From the NCBI GenBank assembly GCA_947086925.1, contig CAMUAL010000001.1, positions 40,377 through 104,376 of the forward strand: a stretch of 64,000 nucleotides of DNA, written 5' to 3'. Both the position numbers and the translations under genes were made by a program. The stretch is from an uncultured Clostridia bacterium (GTDB lineage: Bacteria; Bacillota; Clostridia; Christensenellales; Pumilibacteraceae). The notes under the pieces are model-generated. The model searched no databases, was not told where the DNA came from, and worked only from the letters and a program-made list of their open reading frames with translations. How positions within the stretch are numbered: position 1 is the first letter of the stretch; each line of letters starts with the position of its first letter. Below, in pieces: positions 25,932 through 35,794 of the stretch.

Positions 25932-27059
25932 TTATTCGTTGGAATAACCGTTTAAAGTGTAAACCGTTTCGTAAGTTTTGGTTGTAGACGTGTATTCGGT
26001 AAGAATTATTTCAACTATGAGTTTGCTTGTTTGGGCGGATTCGCGCTCGGCGGAAATTATTCTATATCCGGGGTCGGTTATCCACATTTTTATGGCGGGA
26101 CCCGATTTGTCCGAAGTTATGCTGAGCGTGGTTTCCAAACAGGTTAAAGTGTAATAGCCGTCGGAGTCGGGCTCGATGGTTTCGTCGCCGTCTTTAACTA
26201 TAAATTCCGAAGAAGAGATTTTTACTTTTTTGCGTTCGCCCGACGAACAGCTTACCGAAAGCGTGAATCTTACGTATTCGCCGCGGTCATACGAATCGAC
26301 AATCGACGAAACGTAAACGGAGGCACTGCCGCCGCTTTTTATGTTTTGCAGTGCGCGAACAACGCAGTTGAGCTGTTCGTTATCGTAGCGTGTGTTGTCG
26401 GCAACTTTTATATCTTTGTTTACGGGGGTGTAGGTGCGTTCGTACTTTCCGGTGTTCTTGTTTTTATCGGTTTTGACCGTTGTGGTGGTAAATAACGCTT
26501 TATTGCTTAAATAATCGGCGGTATACTTGTAACTGCGCGGGTCGCCGTATTTAACCTTTTTATCAAGAATATATTTGTATTCGTCGAAGAACAAGTCGGT
26601 TTTTTCCGCCGACGCAAACTGCGGTTCGGGCAGAGCATCGTCGTTTAAAGGACGCTGAGCAACGTAACTCGTTTTGCTTGCGGAAACGGGCGAAAGGGAA
26701 TCTTTCGAAAAAGTAACTTCGCCGTCGTAAGTGTCGGTAAGGTTCTGATTTTTAACGAATTGCCAACTCGTATTTACCTGATCGGGCACCGAGGTGACGT
26801 CGTTATAATTAAGCTCGAAATGATTCTTAACCGTAGCGTTTGCGCCTTGTGCGTCAATAGTAGAGGTGTAAGTACCTTCGGCAACCACAACGGGCTCTTT
26901 GCCGGCTACATACGAGCGCGTTATGTCGTAACGGCTCGATTCGAGCAGTCCCCACGGTTTATTCGTGTCGAACGATATTTTAATGTCGGTTGCACTGCAA
27001 CCTGCGGCGGCTACCGCCATTATTGCGGCAAACAACAATGCAGAAATTTTCTTTTTCAT
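25932..27059 (-). CDS. Lipoprotein of unknown function
   Basis: The 375-residue protein starts MKKKISALLFAAIMAVAAAG and a lipobox Cys follows (AAAGC, about residue 20). I use the ATG at 27059, which has AAGGAACACGGAA upstream; an in-frame extension to 27125 would run into the addB promoter. The mature part is rich in beta-type sequence (Thr, Ser, Val, Tyr) with no motif I recognise. It is divergent from addB and convergent with the metalloprotease lipoprotein gene. Confidence 0.7.
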   Translation of the reverse strand: MKKKISALLFAAIMAVAAAGCSATDIKISFDTNKPWGLLESSRYDITRSYVAGKEPVVVAEGTYTSTIDAQGANATVKNHFELNYNDVTSVPDQVNTSWQFVKNQNLTDTYDGEVTFSKDSLSPVSASKTSYVAQRPLNDDALPEPQFASAEKTDLFFDEYKYILDKKVKYGDPRSYKYTADYLSNKALFTTTTVKTDKNKNTGKYERTYTPVNKDIKVADNTRYDNEQLNCVVRALQNIKSGGSASVYVSSIVDSYDRGEYVRFTLSVSCSSGERKKVKISSSEFIVKDGDETIEPDSDGYYTLTCLETTLSITSDKSGPAIKMWITDPGYRIISAERESAQTSKLIVEIILTEYTSTTKTYETVYTLNGYSNE

Positions 27060-27113
27060 AGAATTTCCGTGTTCCTTATAAATTGTGTGTGAAGATATTA
27101 TAACACGATTCGC

Positions 27114-27143
27114 TTGATTTATCAACTTAAAATACGCTACAAT
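27114..27143 (+). promoter_or_regulatory. Promoter of addB, start point on or next to the ATG
   Basis: TTGATT (27114-27119) and TACAAT (27138-27143), 18 bases apart. A second -10-like TATAAT overlaps at 27143-27148 but has no matching -35. Initiation six to seven bases past the first box would be at the ATG itself (27150). Confidence 0.55.
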
Positions 27144-27149
27144 ATAATA

Positions 27150-30100
27150 ATGAGCGATAAAATTATCACAAAAAGCAAACGTGACGCATTAAGCGATGTT
27201 ACCGTATATGCCGATACGTATGCCGAGTCGCTTAAATATGCGGTTAATTTGATTTTGCAAAGGCGGCGCGAGCGCGGCGCGGATTTAGACAGGCGTTATA
27301 TTCTGTTTGTGCCCGATAAATACACGCTTTACGCCGAAAAGCTTATTTACGCAAACGGAGGCGCGTTCGATATAGAGGTTCTTACCGTAAACCGTCTTTG
27401 TTTTAAGTTGTGCGAGTTTTGCGGCGGCGAAAATTCCCGTCCGCTTTCTCGGCTCGGCGCAATACTTACGGTGCGCAAAATATTGAGCGAAAACGAGGAT
27501 AAACTCGGCTGTTTTAAAAACAGCGCGAAGTTTGCGGGTTTCGGCGAAGTGATGTACGACAACATTTGTCAGCTTGCGTCCTCGGGACTTACGCCCGAAG
27601 ATTTGCCCGACTGCGACGGTAGCATTGTGTGGCAAAAGCTTAAAGCGGTAAAGCTTGTTTATTCGCTTTATAATAAAGAAACGCGGAATAAATACGTGGA
27701 CGCGTCGGGCAGACTTTTACTGCTAAACAAAATGCTCGGGTGCGACATGAGCTACTTCGATAATACCGACGCGGTTTTCGCTTGCTACGACGGATTTACT
27801 CCGCTTACCGAACAGATAGTAAATAAAATTTGCGCTTACTGCGGAGCGGAACACTCCGCCGTCATAAAAGCGGAGTGCAGACTGAATTTAAAAGGCAAAA
27901 ACATAACCGAGTACGAGGCGACTTCGCGGGCGGACGAATTAAAGGCGGCGGCGCGCAGAATATGCGACTTACAAAGGCGCGGAGTGCCGTATTCGGATAT
28001 AGGCGTAATAGCGATAGGCGCGGATTTCAACAGGCTTAGAAGAATATTCAACGAATATAACGTGCCGTATTTTACCGATGAGAAATACGCGCTTGCTTCG
28101 CACCCGCTTCCGAGGTATCTGCTCGATTTATTCGGCACGGCAAAGTCGGGAACAAACGAAAATTACATAAAACTTTCGAAAAATCCGTACAGCGGAATCG
28201 CGCGCGACGACGCGGATATGTTCGAAAATTGCATATACGCGCTGTCGTTGCCCGAGTGGGCAATGAGCAGACAAATAGAGTACAACGGCAAAAACGAAGA
28301 ACTGCGCGAAACCGTGCGCACTGCCGAACGCGTGCGCTCTAAACTGCATAAAGCCGTATCGGCGGTGGGAAGAAAAGAAATAAAAAGCGGAGCGGATTTT
28401 TACCGCGCGGTTTTAAACGCCATACCCGAAAACGAAAGCGAAATATCCGCGCAGTACGACAAAAAATTTCCGTCCGCCCGCACCGAAACCGAATCTGCGG
28501 CAGAGGTTATAGCCGAGGTTTATGCGGGCTCGGCAAGTTTCGACAAAATGTATGACGCACTCGGCGAGTGTTTCCGTCTTAAAGAGGTTGGGGTAATCCC
28601 CAACAAGTCGGGCGTTGTGGAAGTGGGAGAAGTTTCGGTGTTCCGCGCGAGCGAAAAAAAATATTTGTTCGTGCTCGGAATGCACGAGGGAGAAGTTCCG
28701 TGCGTAATGCGCGACGACGGTATTTTTTCGGACGACGACTTAAAACTCATAGCGGGGCGCGACTCGTGTGCGGCAATCGAGCCGAGCATAGCCGCTCTTA
28801 ACAAGCGCGCGGAGCTCGAATTGTATTCGGTTCTTACTTCTTCGGGAGATTTGTTTTTGTCATGCGTTGCCGACAGCACGCCCTCGTCAGCTTTAACATT
28901 TATACGAAGTATTAAAAACAATCCCGCATGCGGATTTAATTATAAGGCGTCGAGCTACGATATAGAGCTTTCAAAACTTTATGCCGCCGCCGAAAAAGGT
29001 TCGTCTGCCGCGCTTTTGAAAATGTGTCCCACACCCGATTCCGCGGCGGAGCTGTATTTATGCGGCAAAAACGATTTGGACGCGGGCGGACTCGGCTACG
29101 GGTACGAGCCGGAGCTGAAAGCGGCTTTAACCGAGCTCCCCGCAGTTACCGACAGGTGCGACGGTATTAAAAACGCAAGCGACCTGTATTTTTCGTCGCG
29201 ACTTTCGGTAAGCAGAGTGCAAGAGTTTTTTGCGTGTCCGTTCCGTTGCTTTATGCGTTACGGTCTGCGCGCCGAGCCGCGCCCCGACGGTACCGTTTCG
29301 CCTCTCGATTTGGGCACGTTTCTGCACAGGGTAATCGAGCTGTTCGTAAGCTCGGGAGATTACGATAATCCGTCCGTTTCGGTCCCCGAAATAGTCGGAA
29401 AAATAAAGCGGGAAGAAACGTATTTTCCAAAGGCGGCAAGCGACGGCTTTATAGCCGAATTAACCGAAGAAGCCGTGCGCGTGGCGGGCGTCGTTGCAAA
29501 TCAGATTCGGGCGGGAAGCTTTGAGGCAAAGTTCACCGAGCTGACGTTCGGGAAGCACGACGGCGGCTTAAAGGGGCTTACAATGGATATAAACTGCGGG
29601 ACAGTTACGGTAGACGGCGTAATCGACCGTATAGACGTTTGCGCGGCGGACGGCGAAAATAGCGGAGCGGTTCGCGTAATAGATTACAAAACGGGACGCT
29701 CGGAATTTTCTTTGTCGGACATTTACCACGGCAGAAAAATTCAGTTGCCCGTGTATCTTTCGGTTGCCGAATTTAACGGATACACTCCGGCGGGAATGTT
29801 TTATTTTCCGTTTGCGTCGGCGTTTGCCGAAAACAAAAACAGCTACCGTCTGAGCGGCATGTTCGACGAAAAATATTCTTTCGAAATGGATAATTCGCTA
29901 ATGAATCCCGATACTTCGAGCACGGTGGTTTCCGCGCGCTCGACAAAAAAATCGGGGCTTGACGGCTGTGTAAAAACGGTAAAAAGCGGTTCGGTTGTGT
30001 CCGGCGATGTGCTTAAAGCGGTTTGCGAATACGCAAGCGAAGTGTTCCGCACGGGTGCGAACGAAATGCTTACGGGGTATTGCGCGCCTTCGCCGCTCGG

Positions 30101-30284
30101 CTCGGGAAGAACGAGCGAATGTACTTACTGCGAGGTTAAGGCGGCGTGTAAGGCTCTTAACAAACCGCGCCGCGACAGAATAAAAATCGGCGGTATAAAA
30201 GCGGATTACCTATTGCGTTGCGTGCGCAAAGATTCCGCGGCGGAGCAGTCCGAGACGGTTTCGTCGGACGGGGAGGCTTTATGA
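27150..30284 (+). CDS. addB: AddB subunit of the ATP-dependent helicase-nuclease
   Basis: The 1044-residue protein is the AddB part of the AddAB double-strand-break resection enzyme. The C-terminal half has the RecB-like nuclease core (FLHRVIELF, then DRIDVCAADG..., VIDYKTGR) and the cysteines of an iron-sulfur cluster: one in FFACPFRC and three in SECTYCEVKAAC. The usual N-terminal GRxGxGKT nucleotide motif is not seen; the matching place reads VTVYADTYAESLK. The ATG at 27150 has no ribosome-binding site. The stop overlaps the addA start by four bases (ATGA). Confidence 0.9.
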   Translation: MSDKIITKSKRDALSDVTVYADTYAESLKYAVNLILQRRRERGADLDRRYILFVPDKYTLYAEKLIYANGGAFDIEVLTVNRLCFKLCEFCGGENSRPLSRLGAILTVRKILSENEDKLGCFKNSAKFAGFGEVMYDNICQLASSGLTPEDLPDCDGSIVWQKLKAVKLVYSLYNKETRNKYVDASGRLLLLNKMLGCDMSYFDNTDAVFACYDGFTPLTEQIVNKICAYCGAEHSAVIKAECRLNLKGKNITEYEATSRADELKAAARRICDLQRRGVPYSDIGVIAIGADFNRLRRIFNEYNVPYFTDEKYALASHPLPRYLLDLFGTAKSGTNENYIKLSKNPYSGIARDDADMFENCIYALSLPEWAMSRQIEYNGKNEELRETVRTAERVRSKLHKAVSAVGRKEIKSGADFYRAVLNAIPENESEISAQYDKKFPSARTETESAAEVIAEVYAGSASFDKMYDALGECFRLKEVGVIPNKSGVVEVGEVSVFRASEKKYLFVLGMHEGEVPCVMRDDGIFSDDDLKLIAGRDSCAAIEPSIAALNKRAELELYSVLTSSGDLFLSCVADSTPSSALTFIRSIKNNPACGFNYKASSYDIELSKLYAAAEKGSSAALLKMCPTPDSAAELYLCGKNDLDAGGLGYGYEPELKAALTELPAVTDRCDGIKNASDLYFSSRLSVSRVQEFFACPFRCFMRYGLRAEPRPDGTVSPLDLGTFLHRVIELFVSSGDYDNPSVSVPEIVGKIKREETYFPKAASDGFIAELTEEAVRVAGVVANQIRAGSFEAKFTELTFGKHDGGLKGLTMDINCGTVTVDGVIDRIDVCAADGENSGAVRVIDYKTGRSEFSLSDIYHGRKIQLPVYLSVAEFNGYTPAGMFYFPFASAFAENKNSYRLSGMFDEKYSFEMDNSLMNPDTSSTVVSARSTKKSGLDGCVKTVKSGSVVSGDVLKAVCEYASEVFRTGANEMLTGYCAPSPLGSGRTSECTYCEVKAACKALNKPRRDRIKIGGIKADYLLRCVRKDSAAEQSETVSSDGEAL

Positions 30285-33200
30285 AAAGAGAATGGACTCC
30301 CGAGCAACTCGAAGCAATAACCGACCGCGGCAATAATCTTATTGTATCGGCGGGAGCGGGGAGCGGCAAAACCGCCGTAATGATAGAGCGGATTTGCTCG
30401 CTCTTAAAAGAAGGACACGACATACGCCGAATGCTTGTCTGCACTTTCACTAAGTCTGCGGCGGCGGATATGAAGCGCAAGCTTGCCGAAGAAATTACCG
30501 AAAGCGACGATAAAGCGCTTATTGAACAGCTTTCATATCTGCCGAGCGCGGATATTTCCACATTGCATTCGTGGTGCTCGCATATTCTCAAAACATGGTT
30601 TTTCGACGCCGATTTCGACCCCGAGTTTTCCGTTTTGGAGGAGGGCGAGGAGCTTAGGTTAAAGCACGAGGCGGCGGAAGAAGTTATCGCCGTGCAAAAG
30701 GAATCGGGCGATAAAGAGTTTGCCGAGCTTTACACCGCTCTTATGTACAACCGTTCGCACAAGCGGCTCACCGATTCGGTGGTTTCGGTTTTGGACTATT
30801 CGCGCGCTCAGCCCTGCCCGGAAGAATGGCTTATGCGCACTGCGGCGTATACCGATTCTAAATACAGGGATTTTTTGTACGGCAATCTCGAAACAAAGGC
30901 AAAAAAACTTCTGCTCAAATGCGAGCGGCTTATATGCGAGCATGCGGCGGCAAAGTTCGAACTCGATATGCTCGCGCTTTCGGAACTTAAAGACAGCATA
31001 ACAAACGGAACGGACTGCACGGCAAGAACGCCGTCGCTGAGGAGCGGAAAGGAAGAATACGGAGAACTTCACGAACGGTTCAAAAAACTGAAAAAAGCAT
31101 ATGCCGACCTTTGCGAACGTCGCGCCGCCGTTGCCGAAATGCCGTCGCACGAAAGCAGTATGCGAATGTGCTCGGCAATGGGAAGGCTCGCGCTCGAAAC
31201 GGGCAGACGTTACGCCGAGTTAAAGCGCGAAAGAGTCAAAGTCGATTTCGGCGATTTGGAACACGGCGCGCTTAAAGTACTCTGCGGCGAACACGGCGAC
31301 GAGATAGCGGGCTGTTACGATTTTGTGTTTGTAGACGAGTATCAGGATATAAACCCGTTGCAGGAAAAAATTCTAGGTAAATTCAAATGCAACATGTTTT
31401 ACGTGGGCGACGTTAAGCAGTCGGTTTACGGTTTCCGCATGTGCCGTCCGCAGTTCTTTATTGACAAACAGCGCGAGTATGCCTCGTCCGACGGCGGCAA
31501 GGCGCTTTACTTAAAGTACAATTTCCGAAGCGGTTCGGAAGTTCTCGATTCGGTAAACGAAATTTTTTCTTCGGTTATGACGAAAGACTTCGGCAAAGTG
31601 GATTACAAATCCGAGCGCATGATAACGGGCAAGAAGCTCGCCGATGCGGGCGGTGCGTGCACCCCCAAAGTAACCGCCGTATTCGTAAATCCCGACTGCG
31701 AAAAATCCGAATCCGAGCGCGAGCCGCAAATATATTCGGTTATAAACGGCGAAACGGACGGTGACAAGCCTTCTCTTATACGCGAAGTAGAGGAAGTCGC
31801 CGACGAAATAGCCGATATGCTTCACGACAAAGAAGTAATAAACGGCGAGGAGCGGTACATAGAATACGGCGACATTGCGGTGCTTGTACGTTCGCGCGGC
31901 AGATTTACCGATTTGCTCGAAAAGAAACTGCGGTCGCTTTCTGTTCCCGTAGCTTTCGTGTCGGGTGATTCGCCCGCCGATTCGTTTGTATCGGTGTCGG
32001 CATTGCTTGCGTTTTTGCGCGTGCTCGATAACGCGCGCGACGACGTTAATTTGTCGGCAATAATGCTTTCGCCGATGTTCGGCAATTTCACTCTCGACGA
32101 GTTGGCGGATATACGCCGTTCGGGCGCGGGCGGATTTTGCGATTGCGTGAACGGCGCCGCAAAAAAAATCGCAAAGGTGCGCGACTTTATGAGCGGCATA
32201 AACGCGCTGAGAGTGCTTTCCGACGAAATGACCGTTGCCGAGCTTGCGGGCGAAATAACTTCGCGGTACAACTGCTTTAACTATGCGCTGTGTTTGGGGG
32301 GCGAGCGCGAGGCGGCGGCTCTCGATTCTTTTATGGAGCATTTGGCGGCGCAGGAAAACGACGTTTTGCACGGGTATCTCGTGCATGTAAACCGTTGCGG
32401 CGCGCCGCGGCTTAAAGTGACCGACGGCGGCAAGGCTGTGAAAATAATGACGGTTCACGGCTCTAAGGGACTTGAATTTCCTTGCGTTATTCTGCCCGAG
32501 CTGAATAAGCATTTCAATGTGTCCGACGTGTACGCAAACGTAATATGCAGTGAAGAAGAAGGAATCGTTATGCGCACTTACGACTTCGACGAGCGTTCGG
32601 TTTCGCAGAATCCGAGATTCGCCGCATGTTCGGCAAAGCTCAGACGCTCGCTCGCCGAGGAAGAACTGCGCATACTTTACGTTGCCATGACTCGCGCTCA
32701 AAACAGACTTTCGCTGTTTGCGGTTACCGACGGCGAACCCGATTCCGATTCGGAAAATTACGACGCCGATTCTTATTCGGACTGGCTGTACGGATTCATG
32801 AGTTCGTGCAAGCCGAAAGCGCGAACGCACATTCCCGACTGCGAAAAGCCGGAATTGCGTTCGGAGCCTATTGCGACGGTAACCGACGAGCTGAAAAAGT
32901 TTTACTCTATGACTCACGCGGTGCATACGGGCGGAACGGTTAAGGCATCGGTTTCGGGAGTTGTGCGCTCCGACCCCGACGAAAAAGACGACGCGCCAGT
33001 ACTGTTTTCGGGCGACGACCGAGCGGCAAAGCGGGGCAGTGCTTATCACAAGTTTATGCAGTGGGCGGATTTCGATGCGCCCGCCGAAAGCGAAATAAAA
33101 AGGTTGAGCGCAAAGTTTCCCGCCGACGGAGAACTGATAGACAATCCCTCCGAGCTTATAACGGCGTTCGAAAACGTAAAAGCATTTATAGCGGGCAGAA

Positions 33201-33514
33201 AATTTTATCGCGAAAAAGCGTTTGTGTTCAACGCGCCCGCACGCATTTCAAGCGGTGATAAATCAGAACAAGACGACGGCGACAAGGGCGATACCGTGCT
33301 TATTCAGGGGGTAATCGACCTTATGGTTATTAATCCCGACGGAAGCGTGGATATTGTCGATTACAAAACGGGAAGCAGAGAACACCTTAAAAGCCCCGTA
33401 TATCGCCGTCAGCTCGGATTATATAAAAGCGCGGTAAAAGCGGTGCTTAAACGGGAAGTCAAAAACACTTTTATTTACGGGTTTCATTGCGGAGAATTTA
33501 TAAAAACCGAATAA
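30281..33514 (+). CDS. addA: AddA subunit of the ATP-dependent helicase-nuclease
   Basis: The 1077-residue protein is a UvrD-type helicase with a C-terminal nuclease. Motifs in order: Q-motif WTPEQLEAI, Walker A SAGAGSGKTAVM, Walker B region FVDEYQDINPLQ, VGDVKQSVYGFR, motif V IMTVHGSKGLEFPCVIL, motif VI LYVAMTRAQNRL, and the nuclease motif (VIDLMVINPDGSVDIVDYKTG; VDIVDYKTG quoted). With AddB it processes breaks for RecA, guided by a Chi sequence. The ATG at 30281 with GGGGAGG is preferred over an upstream frame extension inside addB. Confidence 0.95.
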   Translation: MKREWTPEQLEAITDRGNNLIVSAGAGSGKTAVMIERICSLLKEGHDIRRMLVCTFTKSAAADMKRKLAEEITESDDKALIEQLSYLPSADISTLHSWCSHILKTWFFDADFDPEFSVLEEGEELRLKHEAAEEVIAVQKESGDKEFAELYTALMYNRSHKRLTDSVVSVLDYSRAQPCPEEWLMRTAAYTDSKYRDFLYGNLETKAKKLLLKCERLICEHAAAKFELDMLALSELKDSITNGTDCTARTPSLRSGKEEYGELHERFKKLKKAYADLCERRAAVAEMPSHESSMRMCSAMGRLALETGRRYAELKRERVKVDFGDLEHGALKVLCGEHGDEIAGCYDFVFVDEYQDINPLQEKILGKFKCNMFYVGDVKQSVYGFRMCRPQFFIDKQREYASSDGGKALYLKYNFRSGSEVLDSVNEIFSSVMTKDFGKVDYKSERMITGKKLADAGGACTPKVTAVFVNPDCEKSESEREPQIYSVINGETDGDKPSLIREVEEVADEIADMLHDKEVINGEERYIEYGDIAVLVRSRGRFTDLLEKKLRSLSVPVAFVSGDSPADSFVSVSALLAFLRVLDNARDDVNLSAIMLSPMFGNFTLDELADIRRSGAGGFCDCVNGAAKKIAKVRDFMSGINALRVLSDEMTVAELAGEITSRYNCFNYALCLGGEREAAALDSFMEHLAAQENDVLHGYLVHVNRCGAPRLKVTDGGKAVKIMTVHGSKGLEFPCVILPELNKHFNVSDVYANVICSEEEGIVMRTYDFDERSVSQNPRFAACSAKLRRSLAEEELRILYVAMTRAQNRLSLFAVTDGEPDSDSENYDADSYSDWLYGFMSSCKPKARTHIPDCEKPELRSEPIATVTDELKKFYSMTHAVHTGGTVKASVSGVVRSDPDEKDDAPVLFSGDDRAAKRGSAYHKFMQWADFDAPAESEIKRLSAKFPADGELIDNPSELITAFENVKAFIAGRKFYREKAFVFNAPARISSGDKSEQDDGDKGDTVLIQGVIDLMVINPDGSVDIVDYKTGSREHLKSPVYRRQLGLYKSAVKAVLKREVKNTFIYGFHCGEFIKTE

Positions 33515-33664
33515 TTTAAGTCTTTTTTGCGTAAAAATCTATAAATATTCGCAAATTATAAATAAATAAAAGAAAAAAATTATATAAAAAGTATAGCATT
33601 TTTGTTTTCGGTATGTTATAATTAAATATAATCAATTATTTTAATCGGGGAGTATTTACCTACT

Positions 33665-34819
33665 ATGTTTGATAAAATAGCCGATATTTTGGGAGAATTG
33701 AATTGTGTGATGCTTTTGGCGGTCGCGCTCGGAATAGTTGCGGTGGTCTTTATAATAGGGCTCATCCTTTCCGTCGGCGGCGATTTGAGCAAGTTTAAAA
33801 AAGTTGTGGCAACGGTCAAGAAAAATCCCACTCTTACCGCTTGCAACGCCACGGCAAAAGAATTGCCTTTGAGAGTAAGAAAGCAATATAAAAAATTCAA
33901 GCAGACAAATTGCAAGCCCGACGACGCGATTACGCCCGACGCGGCTGTGTATTCGCCTTACAAAGAAAGCGTTGCGGCTCATTTTCCCGGAGCTGTTATG
34001 GCGGCGGGAATACTCTGCATTTTGTTTTCGTTCTTTGCGGGATTGTATGTTAAAGATGCCGAAAATTATATGATAGCAACCCTTCTTGTTACCGTAGGCG
34101 TAATGATTTTCCGCTTGCTTGCCGGCATAATCAGTTCGTCGATTGTAAGAGGCGGAATCAAAGCTTATAATACCTATATGGATATTCTCGGCAAGGCGGT
34201 AAGCGGTTCGGGCGAATCCGCGGAAACAATCGAGCAATCCAAATCGGACGAAATACCGTTTGTACGTGCCGACGAAAATATTGTAACCGAACAGCCCAAG
34301 CCTTACGGCGACACTTTCGATGCTCCTACGCATATTTCGGTTGAACTTGCCGACGAAACAACCGCCGAAATTCACACCGCCGCAGAACCTATTCCGCAGA
34401 CGGTTGTGGTAGAACCTTCGCAGGAGTCGGAAGACGCTATGCGCGCACGCGCACGCGCCGAGGCAATGGCTCAGGCTCGCGCGGAACAGGCTCAGCGTGA
34501 AGCGGCGGCACAGGCGGCGGCGCAAGCGCAAGCGGCACAGGCGGCGGCTCAACAGGCGCAAGCACAGGCGGCGCAAGCTCAGGCACAGGCGGCACAGACG
34601 CAGGCTCAACCCGCAAGCGGTTCGTCGGCAGACGACGTAATTGCACGCATACAAAAAATCACGCAAGAGGGAGCGCCGCTTGCCACAATGAAAGAAGTCG
34701 CGCTCTTGCTTCAACGCGAACGCGCTAAGCCGGAAAACAAAACTCCCGAACGTCAGCGCAAATTAAACGAAGCACTCGCCGCGCTTTTAAAAGCAATGAG
34801 CGGCGCAACACGCAAATAA
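33665..34819 (+). CDS. Membrane protein with Ala/Gln-rich tract, unknown function
   Basis: The 384-residue protein has one N-terminal membrane segment (about 15-38), a basic cytoplasmic-type stretch, then two more segments (about 113-133 and 138-160). Residues 258-316 are almost only Ala, Gln, Arg and Glu in AQA/AAQ units, probably a long helix or coiled coil. A small C-terminal helical domain follows (DDVIARIQKITQEGAPLATM... LNEALAALLKAMSG). I do not recognise a family. The A/T-rich 150-base gap after addA contains TATAAT-like sequences (33617, 33627) but no good -35. Confidence 0.6.
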   Translation: MFDKIADILGELNCVMLLAVALGIVAVVFIIGLILSVGGDLSKFKKVVATVKKNPTLTACNATAKELPLRVRKQYKKFKQTNCKPDDAITPDAAVYSPYKESVAAHFPGAVMAAGILCILFSFFAGLYVKDAENYMIATLLVTVGVMIFRLLAGIISSSIVRGGIKAYNTYMDILGKAVSGSGESAETIEQSKSDEIPFVRADENIVTEQPKPYGDTFDAPTHISVELADETTAEIHTAAEPIPQTVVVEPSQESEDAMRARARAEAMAQARAEQAQREAAAQAAAQAQAAQAAAQQAQAQAAQAQAQAAQTQAQPASGSSADDVIARIQKITQEGAPLATMKEVALLLQRERAKPENKTPERQRKLNEALAALLKAMSGATRK

Positions 34820-34865
34820 AAAACAATCCCGCTTTTTGATTTAAAAGGCGGGATTGTTTTTTTAA
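34820..34865. terminator. Bidirectional terminator between convergent genes
   Basis: A 13-bp stem, 34820-34832 with 34848-34860, flanked by A-run and T-run. It separates the Ala/Gln-rich protein gene from the PRC-barrel gene; both stops lie within 20 bases of it. Confidence 0.88.
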
Positions 34866-34877
34866 CTGGATTGTTTT

Positions 34878-35681
34878 TTAATATGCTCTCAGCGCAAGCT
34901 GTATAAGTTTGTTCTCGATACGTGCAAGTTCTATAATGTCGGCGTCTACCGTCGAACCTTCGTCGATAATTATTTTGCCGCGGCTCAATATCGGCGAATG
35001 GACTTGTTTTCCTATTAAAAAGGCGTAGTCTTTAACTCTGTCCATCGGGGTGCGCGTAACCGTAACCGATTGCGGTGCGGTGGGCGTTTGCACCTGATTG
35101 GTCTGCACAATCGGAGCAAGCGAACGCTTTTGCGGTTGCGGCTCGGGTTGAGATTCCGTAGGCATAGCGGATAATTGTGCGTTCGGCGATTGCAATGCGG
35201 TGTCGGTTTCCCGAACCTGTTTTTTTGTTTTGCGTTTAATCAGTTTAATCGGCTTGTCTGTATCGTTGAATATATAAATATCGTCGCCCGCCGAAAGAAG
35301 CTTGTCGGGTGCGAACGAGGCGTTGTCGCAGATTATTTCCGTTACCCGATTTCCGCTTAGCGTTACGTCGCTTATTCGCCCCAAGTCTTTGCCGCTTTGG
35401 TTAAAACATTTGCGGTTTATCGGGCACGGTATTACAGCCGACTTCATGTTTTCGGGAACAATCAGCGCGGAAGATTTTATAACCGCGGCGTCGCCCTCGC
35501 ATTGCGTGTACCGTAAAGGTGCGAAAACACGCTCGCCATCGTCGGATTCGTCGTTTACGATTTCGGCGGTTAATGCTTGCGTGAGTTTGTCGTTAAACCA
35601 TACGTTCACTATAAATCCCGGATTTTGAGCGTCAACAAGCGAAATAAGCGGTTTGCCCAAAATGTCACTTACCTTAATCAT
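34878..35681 (-). CDS. PRC-barrel domain protein
   Basis: The 267-residue soluble protein begins MIKVSDILGKPLISLVDAQN, the typical PRC-barrel start, and seems to hold two related beta-barrel modules: residues 1-75 and about 75-155 (FNQSGKDLGRISDVTLSGN). A Pro/Gln/Thr-rich linker follows and then a short helical C-terminus. PRC-barrels occur in RimM and in sporulation-associated YlmC/YmxH proteins; the precise role here is unknown. AGGAGTGATAT precedes the ATG. Confidence 0.75.
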   Translation of the reverse strand: MIKVSDILGKPLISLVDAQNPGFIVNVWFNDKLTQALTAEIVNDESDDGERVFAPLRYTQCEGDAAVIKSSALIVPENMKSAVIPCPINRKCFNQSGKDLGRISDVTLSGNRVTEIICDNASFAPDKLLSAGDDIYIFNDTDKPIKLIKRKTKKQVRETDTALQSPNAQLSAMPTESQPEPQPQKRSLAPIVQTNQVQTPTAPQSVTVTRTPMDRVKDYAFLIGKQVHSPILSRGKIIIDEGSTVDADIIELARIENKLIQLALRAY

Positions 35682-35738
35682 ATATCACTCCTATTTGCGG
35701 CAGAATTTTATATGATAATATATTCACGGCATGTACAA

Positions 35739-35790
35739 AGTAGAACATTGACGCGGCATGGCACGGAGGAAAGTGTGACAGTAGAACATT
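35739..35790 (+). repeat. Direct repeat upstream of the DUF1858 gene
   Basis: AGTAGAACATT occurs at 35739-35749 and 35780-35790, 41 bases apart start to start (about four helical turns), the second copy just before the -35 box at 35795. This spacing suits paired regulator sites on one face of DNA, but two copies could be chance. Confidence 0.45.
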
Positions 35791-35794
35791 ATAA

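Noticed and set aside
31511..33049. 512-codon antisense frame over addA
   Set aside because: Antisense shadow produced by the strong codon bias of addA; product resembles nothing and has unusual composition.
33656..34714. 352-codon antisense frame over the Ala/Gln-rich gene
   Set aside because: Shadow frame; the Leu/Arg-rich repeat is the reverse reading of the Ala/Gln tract.
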